Shown one piece after another: positions 59,169 through 64,000 of a stretch of DNA of 64,000 nucleotides. Each line of letters begins with the position of its first letter. Position 1 is the first letter of the stretch. Both the position numbers and the translations under genes were made by a program. Source of the DNA: an uncultured Dehalococcoidia bacterium (GTDB lineage Bacteria; Chloroflexota; Dehalococcoidia; Lucifugimonadales; CATQGZ01); the NCBI GenBank assembly GCA_958295685.1, contig OY282365.1, forward strand, positions 2,294,001-2,358,000, in the 5' to 3' direction. The notes beneath the pieces were generated by a model, which saw nothing but the letters and a program-made list of their open reading frames with translations, searched no databases and had not been told where the DNA came from.

Positions 59169-59486
59169 ATGGTAAGCGCGTCACATCAGAGGATAAGGAT
59201 AATTCTGAAGGCGTTCGATCATCGGGTGCTGGACGTGTCCGCTGGTCAGATAGTGGACGCCGCGGAGCAGACGGGCGCCAGGGTGACTGGGCCTGTGCCG
59301 CTTCCGACGACCATCAAGCGGTTCTGCGTCATAAGGTCGCCTCACATCGACAAGGACTCGCGGGAGCACTTCGAGATCAGGACCCACAATAGACTCGTGG
59401 ACATATTGGAGCCGACGTCGAAGACCATAGATTCGCTGACACGTCTCAACGTGCCTGCGGGCGTCGATATATCCATCAAGTTGTAG
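59169..59486 (+). CDS. rpsJ: 30S ribosomal protein S10
   Basis: The 105-residue protein has QRIRIILKAFDHRVLDVSAG, GPVPLPTTIKRFCVIRSPHI and the HFEIRTHNRLVDILEPTSKT loop, all standard for S10. S10 sits in the 30S head and, with NusB, acts in antitermination. It starts 20 bases after fusA, where tuf is found in many bacteria, so here the str and S10 operons are joined directly. Confidence 0.97.
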   Translation: MVSASHQRIRIILKAFDHRVLDVSAGQIVDAAEQTGARVTGPVPLPTTIKRFCVIRSPHIDKDSREHFEIRTHNRLVDILEPTSKTIDSLTRLNVPAGVDISIKL

Positions 59487-59489
59487 GGC

Positions 59490-60125
59490 ATGTCAATACA
59501 CGCGATGATCGGGAAGAAGGTCGGAACCACGGGTGTGTTCCGTGGGGACGGGCGCGCGGACTGTGTCACGGCCCTCCGGGTGGGGCCGTGCGTCGTAACC
59601 CAGATCAAGACGATGGAGACCGACGGATACGAGAGCATCCAGCTCGGGTTCGAGCGTGTGAATCGCATGGACAAGGCCAAGACGGGCCACCTGAAGGAGG
59701 CCGGCGGTCTTTTTCGGTATCTGCGCGAGGTGAAGGCGGACGACGTGAGCGATTACGAGGTCGGCCAGGAGTTGGACGCGAGTCTGTTCCAGTCGGGCGA
59801 CAGGGTGGACGCGACCGGATTCTCGAAGGGCCGCGGCTTCGCGGGCGGAGTCAAGAGGCACAACTTCAGGGGCGGGCCCAAGACCCACGGGCAGTCGGAC
59901 AGGCACCGGGCGCCCGGTTCCATAGGGGCAGGAACGTCGCCCGGACGAGTGATCAAGGGCCTCAAGATGGCGGGTCACATGGGCAATGCCCGGGTGACGG
60001 TCCGGAATCTGGAGGTTGTGCAGTCCGATGCCGAGCGCGGTCTGCTGTTCGTCAAGGGCGGGGTGCCGGGGGCCAGCGACGCGTTGGTGATCGTCAGCAA
60101 GTCGCGCCGGCGGACGGCGAAATGA
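59490..60125 (+). CDS. rplC: 50S ribosomal protein L3
   Basis: The 211-residue protein starts MSIHAMIGKKVGTTGVFRGD, has VTALRVGPCVVTQIKTMETD, and the core loop GFSKGRGFAGGVKRHNFRGG (about residues 110-129) with the HRAPGSIGAGTSPGRVIKG extension that reaches the peptidyl transferase region. It starts 3 bases after rpsJ and overlaps rplD by four bases (ATGA). Confidence 0.97.
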   Translation: MSIHAMIGKKVGTTGVFRGDGRADCVTALRVGPCVVTQIKTMETDGYESIQLGFERVNRMDKAKTGHLKEAGGLFRYLREVKADDVSDYEVGQELDASLFQSGDRVDATGFSKGRGFAGGVKRHNFRGGPKTHGQSDRHRAPGSIGAGTSPGRVIKGLKMAGHMGNARVTVRNLEVVQSDAERGLLFVKGGVPGASDALVIVSKSRRRTAK

Positions 60126-60790
60126 AGCTGAAGCTCCGAAATAAGGATGGCAGGATAGCCGGAGACATCGAGGTCAGGGACGACGTGTTCGGCGCTCCCA
60201 TGAACGAGGCGTTGGTGCATCAGGTGATGGTGGGGCAGCTTGCCAACGCCAGGCAGGGTACGGCCGGCTCCAAGAGCCGCTCCGACGTGTCGGGGGGAGG
60301 CAGGAAGCCCTTTTCCCAGAAGGGTACGGGGCGGGCGCGCCAAGGGACCACCCGGGCTCCTCACATGAGGGGTGGGGGGTCTGCGTTCGGGCCCGCACCC
60401 AGGAGCTACCGCCATAAGACGCCGAAGAGGATGAAGCGGAGTTCCGTGCTGGCCGTTCTTTCAGAGAAGGTACGGGACGGGCGGGTGACGGTGCTGGAAG
60501 ACATGTCCCTGGAAAACGGCAAGACCAGGGAGATGGTCAGGGCGCTGGACGCTCTGAAGGCGGAGGCTCCCGTACTCTTGGTTGCGGACGGCGCTGATGC
60601 CGGCGTCCTGCGGGCGGCGCGGAACATCCCGCGGCTGAGTATGCTGCCCGCGGCGCTCCTGAACACGGTGGACCTCCTGAACCATCGAGACGTGGTAATG
60701 ACTGTCGAGGCAGTGCGCAGGTCGGAGCAGATATGGGGAGGGCCGCTGAAGCGGGGCAGGCGAGCGGCTGTCAAGGAAGAGGCCGACTAG
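60122..60790 (+). CDS. rplD: 50S ribosomal protein L4
   Basis: The 222-residue protein has the exit-tunnel loop SGGGRKPFSQKGTGRARQGT and the GGGSAFGPAPRSYRHKTPKR segment (about residues 58-101), then a globular domain with LNTVDLLNHRDVVMTVEAV. Besides its role in the large subunit, L4 represses the S10 operon in E. coli; no such leader structure was identified here. The ATG at 60122 overlaps the rplC stop. Confidence 0.96.
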   Translation: MKLKLRNKDGRIAGDIEVRDDVFGAPMNEALVHQVMVGQLANARQGTAGSKSRSDVSGGGRKPFSQKGTGRARQGTTRAPHMRGGGSAFGPAPRSYRHKTPKRMKRSSVLAVLSEKVRDGRVTVLEDMSLENGKTREMVRALDALKAEAPVLLVADGADAGVLRAARNIPRLSMLPAALLNTVDLLNHRDVVMTVEAVRRSEQIWGGPLKRGRRAAVKEEAD

Positions 60791-61080
60791 TGACGATGCA
60801 TAACCTCAGCATTCTGAGAAGGCCGGTCGTCACGGAGAAGAGCACGCTTCTGCAGGAGAAGGGGAAGTACGTGTTCGAGGTGGACGACCGGGCCAACAAG
60901 ATACAGGTGAGGCGCGCGGTGGAGGATGCCTTCGACGTGAAGGTCACCGGCGTGAACATTATGAGAGTTCGGGGCAAGTCCAAGCGGTTCGGCCCACGCG
61001 AGTCTGTTCGGCGGTCGTGGAAGAAGGCGATCGTGACACTGGCTCAGGGCGAGACGATAACCATCTTCGAGGGTGTATAG
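60790..61080 (+). CDS. rplW: 50S ribosomal protein L23
   Basis: The 96-residue protein starts at a GTG at 60790 that shares a base with the rplD stop; an ATG two codons later is possible. It has LSILRRPVVTEKSTLLQEKG and YVFEVDDRANKIQVRRAVED with VTGVNIMRVRGKSKRFGPRE. L23 sits at the tunnel exit, where trigger factor and SRP bind. The length is normal. Confidence 0.96.
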   Translation: MTMHNLSILRRPVVTEKSTLLQEKGKYVFEVDDRANKIQVRRAVEDAFDVKVTGVNIMRVRGKSKRFGPRESVRRSWKKAIVTLAQGETITIFEGV

Positions 61081-61914
61081 GTGCCACTGAAGACGCGCAG
61101 GCCGTTGACTCCAGGGCAGCGAGGTCTGGTTACCCAGACCAACGACGACATCACGTCGTCCAAGCCCAAGAAGTCCCTTCTCGAGCCGTTGAGGAAGAAG
61201 GCGGGGAGGAACTCAGGGGGCCGCATCACCGTCAGGCATCGAGGCGGCGGGCACAAGCGCAGGCTTCGGAAGATCGACTTCAAGAGGGACAAGCCCGGCG
61301 TGCCTGGGAAGGTGACGACGATTGAGTACGATCCGAACCGGACGGCGCGTATTGCGCTGATCAAGTATCGGGACGGCGACTGGCGGTATATTCTCGCGCC
61401 GCAGGGGCTGAAGGTTGGGGATCAGGTGGAGGCCGGAGAGGACGCGCCGAGGCGTATCGGCAACGCGCTGCCGCTCAGGTCCATCCCGTCCGGTACGCTG
61501 GTGCATAACGTGGAGTTGAAGGTTGGAAGGGGCGGGCAGATAGTGAGGAGCGCGGGTAATGGGGCTCAGGTGCTGGCGAGTGAGGGCAGATATACGCTGT
61601 TGAGGCTGCCCTCTGGGGAGGTGCGCTATATTCTCAGCGAGTGCATGGCAACGATAGGCCAGCTCAGCGCTCCGGATCACAAGAACATCAAGCTCGGCAA
61701 GGCGGGAAACAGGCGGCACAGGGGACGAAGGCCGCAGGTCAGAGGGGTGGTCATGTCGCCGGCCGACCATCCTCACGGCGGCGGCGAGGGCCGCTCCCCG
61801 ATCGGAATGCCGGGCCCGAAGACGCCGTGGGGCAAGCCTGCGCTGGGTTACCGTACGCGAAAGAAGAAGAAGCCGAGCGACCGATTCATTGTCAGGCGGC
61901 GGCACGAGAGGTAA
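61081..61914 (+). CDS. rplB: 50S ribosomal protein L2
   Basis: The 277-residue protein has a GTG start. RNSGGRITVRHRGGGHKRRL (about residues 44-63), GDQVEAGEDA, and the C-terminal AMNPVDHPHGGGEG-type loop VVMSPADHPHGGGEGRSP, with the conserved His of the peptidyl transferase region, are present. A usual N-terminal KPTSPGRR motif reads KTRRPLTPGQRG. It is adjacent to rplW without a gap. An Asn of the usual AMNPVDHP loop is replaced here (SPADHP). Confidence 0.96.
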   Translation: MPLKTRRPLTPGQRGLVTQTNDDITSSKPKKSLLEPLRKKAGRNSGGRITVRHRGGGHKRRLRKIDFKRDKPGVPGKVTTIEYDPNRTARIALIKYRDGDWRYILAPQGLKVGDQVEAGEDAPRRIGNALPLRSIPSGTLVHNVELKVGRGGQIVRSAGNGAQVLASEGRYTLLRLPSGEVRYILSECMATIGQLSAPDHKNIKLGKAGNRRHRGRRPQVRGVVMSPADHPHGGGEGRSPIGMPGPKTPWGKPALGYRTRKKKKPSDRFIVRRRHER

Positions 61915-61917
61915 GCG

Positions 61918-62199
61918 GTGTCTCGATCAATAAAGAAGGGGCCGTACGTACACCCGAAGCTGGCGAAGAAGGTGGACGCGGCCAGACGCAGCAACAGCAA
62001 GGTCATCATCCAGACCTGGTCCAGGGCTTCCATGATAATGCCCGACATGCTGGGTCTGACTATCGCGGTGCATGACGGCCGCAGGCACGTGCCGATATTC
62101 ATAACGGAGAATATGGTTGGGCACAGGCTCGGGGAGTTCGCGCCGACGAGGACATTCAGGGGTCACTCGACCAAATCCGAGCAGACCACGCGGGTATAG
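61918..62199 (+). CDS. rpsS: 30S ribosomal protein S19
   Basis: The 93-residue protein with a GTG start begins SRSIKKGPYVHPKLAKKVDA, has IIQTWSRASMIMPDMLGLTI and ends GEFAPTRTFRGHSTKSE. S19 contacts S13 and the 16S rRNA at the top of the 30S head. It starts 3 bases after rplB. Length and motifs are standard. Confidence 0.97.
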   Translation: MSRSIKKGPYVHPKLAKKVDAARRSNSKVIIQTWSRASMIMPDMLGLTIAVHDGRRHVPIFITENMVGHRLGEFAPTRTFRGHSTKSEQTTRV

Positions 62200-62211
62200 A
62201 GAGGGAGTCGG

Positions 62212-62553
62212 TTGCCTGTTACAGCGACCGTGGCAAACACGGGCATATCCTTCAAGAAGATCAAGCCTACTCTGGATATGGTCAGAGGCAAGAGGTTGGA
62301 GGAGGCTCTTCGGATCCTCCAGTTCCTCCCGTCTCCGTCGGCCAGGTGTCTGGAGAAGCTTGTGAAGTCAGCGGCCAACAATGCTGAGAACGAGTTGATG
62401 GCGTCGCAGTCGGACCTCAGGGTCGTGGATGCATACGCGGGAGACGCGCCCCGCACCAAGCGGTTTCGCGCACGGGCCAGAGGACGGTTTGGCCGAATAA
62501 TTCGGCCAAGCACCCATCTGACCGTGGTGCTGGACCAGGACATGGAGGAGTAG
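62212..62553 (+). CDS. rplV: 50S ribosomal protein L22
   Basis: The 113-residue protein with a TTG start has ISFKKIKPTLDMVRGKRLEE, LVKSAANNAENELMASQSDL and the tunnel loop PRTKRFRARARGRFGRIIRP (about residues 80-99), then STHLTVVLDQD. L22 lines the exit tunnel, and this loop is where macrolide resistance mutations occur in other bacteria. GAGGGAG lies upstream of the TTG at 62212. Confidence 0.97.
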   Translation: MPVTATVANTGISFKKIKPTLDMVRGKRLEEALRILQFLPSPSARCLEKLVKSAANNAENELMASQSDLRVVDAYAGDAPRTKRFRARARGRFGRIIRPSTHLTVVLDQDMEE

Positions 62554-62556
62554 GTC

Positions 62557-63345
62557 TTGGGCCAGAAGACACATCCGGTAGGCTTTCGGTTGGGGGTCGT
62601 TAAGGACTGGCAGGCGAAGTGGTTCGCCAGCAGACCGAGCGTTTACCGGGGTCTGGTACTCGAGGACATGGAGATCAGGAAGAGCGTGCTCTCGGGATAC
62701 GAGGACGCGGGGATATCACGGGTGGACATCGAGCGTGACAGCAACGACGTGGTGGTTACGGTTCACACAGCGAGGCCTGGTATCGTGATTGGCCGGGGCG
62801 GGACACGCGTCGAGGAGTTGCGCAAGAGCCTCGAGGCCATGACCAAGAGGCGTGTGCGTCTGAACGTCCAGGAGATAAGACAGCCAGAGTTGGACGCCTT
62901 CCTGGTGGCGCGCAGCGTCGCCGATCAGCTCGAGCGTCGAATAGCGTTCAGGCGGGCGATGCGTCAAGCCGTGGGCAGGACGATGCAGGCCGGCGCGCAG
63001 GGAGTCAAGATCATCGCTTCAGGCAGGCTTGGGGGCGCTGAGATCGCCCGGACGGAGAAGGTGAGGGAGGGGCGGGTGCCGTTGCATACGCTGCGCGCGG
63101 ACATTGATTACGGCGTGGCCGAGGCGGCCACGGACTTTGGCCGGATAGGGGTTAAGTCCTGGATATACAAGGGCGATATTTTGGAGACCGTCTCGCGGGA
63201 GCCTGAGGTAGAGGACATGCAGCCGATCGAAGTGACGCTGAAGGTCGACGAGTTGGAGGCCGAAGAGGCGGTGGAAGCTCAAGCAGGAAGAGAGTCTACG
63301 GACGATGTTGCAACCGAAGAGGGTGAAGTACAGGCTTCACCATAG
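62557..63345 (+). CDS. rpsC: 30S ribosomal protein S3, with a C-terminal extension
   Basis: The 262-residue protein with a TTG start has MGQKTHPVGFRLGVVKDWQA, the KH-domain loop VIGRGGTRVEELRKSLEAMT (about residues 74-93), and the C-terminal GAEIARTEKVREGRVPLHTL with DIDYGVAEAATDFGRIGVKS. It is about 30 residues longer than the E. coli protein. The extra tail is acidic (VDELEAEEAVEAQAGR...) and overlaps the rplP start by 41 bases. S3 helps form the mRNA entry channel. Confidence 0.95.
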   Translation: MGQKTHPVGFRLGVVKDWQAKWFASRPSVYRGLVLEDMEIRKSVLSGYEDAGISRVDIERDSNDVVVTVHTARPGIVIGRGGTRVEELRKSLEAMTKRRVRLNVQEIRQPELDAFLVARSVADQLERRIAFRRAMRQAVGRTMQAGAQGVKIIASGRLGGAEIARTEKVREGRVPLHTLRADIDYGVAEAATDFGRIGVKSWIYKGDILETVSREPEVEDMQPIEVTLKVDELEAEEAVEAQAGRESTDDVATEEGEVQASP

Positions 63346-63736
63346 AGGTCGGATGAAGGGCGTCGCGGTCGCCGGCAGCACCATCAGCCTTGGTGAGTAC
63401 GCTCTGAAGGCGACCGAGCCGGCGTGGCTTACGTCCCGGCAGATTGAGGCGGCCCGGGTCGCGATGACCCGTCACGCCCGCCGAGGCGGGCGCATATGGA
63501 TACGGGTGTTCCCGGACAAGTCGGTGACCGCTCGGCCCGCCGAGACCAGGATGGGCAGCGGCAAGAGCGCGGTCGACCATTGGGTCGCCGTGGTGAGGCC
63601 AGGCAAGGTTTTGTTTGAGATGGCGGGGGTGCCTGAGAGCGTCGCCCATGAGGCTCTGAGACTCGCGGCGTCCAAGCTGCCCATGGGCACGCGCGTCGTT
63701 GCGAAGTCCGACCTGCAGGCCCAAGGGAATTCATAG
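63305..63736 (+). CDS. rplP: 50S ribosomal protein L16
   Basis: The 143-residue protein starts MLQPKRVKYRLHHRGRMKGV, has LTSRQIEAARVAMTRHARRG and IWIRVFPDKSVTARPAETRM, then GSGKSAVDHWVAVVRPGKVL. These are the L16 signature regions. It binds near the A-site tRNA elbow in the large subunit. It begins inside the end of rpsC. Confidence 0.96.
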   Translation: MLQPKRVKYRLHHRGRMKGVAVAGSTISLGEYALKATEPAWLTSRQIEAARVAMTRHARRGGRIWIRVFPDKSVTARPAETRMGSGKSAVDHWVAVVRPGKVLFEMAGVPESVAHEALRLAASKLPMGTRVVAKSDLQAQGNS

Positions 63737-63752
63737 GCGGGCGGGGATACGA

Positions 63753-63956
63753 ATGGAGATTGACGACATCAGGGCGATGACAGACGAAGAGTTGTCGAAG
63801 GAGCTCGACGCCACTCAGAGGGAGCTCATGAACCTCCGATTCAGGGTGGCCACAATGCAGCTTGCAAACGTGAACGAGATCAAGAAGGCAAAGACCCGCA
63901 TCGCCAGGATCAATACCGTGTTGAGGGAAAGGGAGCTGGCCAGAGCCGCATCATGA
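63753..63956 (+). CDS. rpmC: 50S ribosomal protein L29
   Basis: The 67-residue helical protein starts at the ATG at 63753 (MEIDDIRAMTDEELSKELDA), with LRFRVATMQLANVNEIKKAK near the middle. The two-helix hairpin is typical of L29, which lies next to L23 at the tunnel exit. It starts 16 bases after rplP and overlaps rpsQ by four bases (ATGA). Confidence 0.95.
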   Translation: MEIDDIRAMTDEELSKELDATQRELMNLRFRVATMQLANVNEIKKAKTRIARINTVLRERELARAAS

Positions 63957-64000
63957 GTTACCAGAGACGAAGGGTGCGTGTGGGAAGAGTCGTGAGCGAT
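63953..64000 (+). CDS. rpsQ: 30S ribosomal protein S17, N-terminal part (runs off the right edge)
   Basis: The 16 visible residues, MSYQRRRVRVGRVVSD, match the start of S17 (xxxRKxxxGxVVSDKMxKT). The gene follows rpmC with an ATGA overlap, which is the usual order. The rest lies outside the window. Confidence 0.9.
   Translation, partial: MSYQRRRVRVGRVVSD

Overview
The window is a GC-rich bacterial chromosome segment. The gene content suggests a member of the Chloroflexota, probably a Dehalococcoidia/SAR202-type organism: many FAD and molybdenum oxidoreductases for small organic substrates, a T-box in front of leuS, and str/S10 ribosomal genes with no tuf between fusA and rpsJ. The lineage is an inference from recalled gene content, not from a search.

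Layout. 1-4060: 5' end of hrcA, a JAMM/Mec-type peptidase, RNase D, an ACL5-like aminopropyltransferase and a HAD phosphatase. 4061-5060: non-coding repeats. 5062-26407: a cell-surface glycan region made of two convergent blocks whose stop codons overlap at 19365-19368. The plus block holds a GT2, a flippase, a GT4, an O-antigen ligase, a broken radical SAM gene, a sulfotransferase, two large membrane glycosyltransferases, a deacetylase lipoprotein and a methyltransferase. The minus block holds a methyltransferase, a B12-radical SAM protein, a GINT1-like protein, a GT4, a second flippase and an unknown membrane protein. Together they could build, flip, polymerise and decorate a polysaccharide.

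27137-30988: a three-gene set (DAO-type oxidase, BFD-type pyridine nucleotide oxidoreductase, homocysteine S-methyltransferase) that suggests N-methyl amine or betaine breakdown. 31679-33556: a GLUG-repeat lipoprotein. 33601-39836: a molybdenum hydroxylase operon with two tandem large subunits, small and medium subunits and a MoaD-like protein. 40049-46891: a thioesterase, a conserved unknown protein, an ASPIC/UnbV VCBS protein, a PHP hydrolase, a DUF4166 protein and a zinc alcohol dehydrogenase. 47842-51767: a leucine T-box leader with leuS and leuB. 51783-55401: an Ldh2-type dehydrogenase, an acyl-CoA synthetase and an SDR. 55975-64000: the str-S10 ribosomal operon from rpsL to the start of rpsQ.

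The most unusual feature is a family of six dispersed intergenic elements at about 4562, 16860, 26821, 31201, 47402 and 55531. Each has a sigma70-like promoter (TTGACA, 17-18 bases, TAnnnT), then about seven to ten tandem 11-base repeats, a conserved CAGCTACGAAATG core, and an antirepeat able to pair with the tandem units. Two sequence families carry different repeats, and the antirepeats have changed in step. All six point toward the next downstream gene. I do not recognise this element from the literature.
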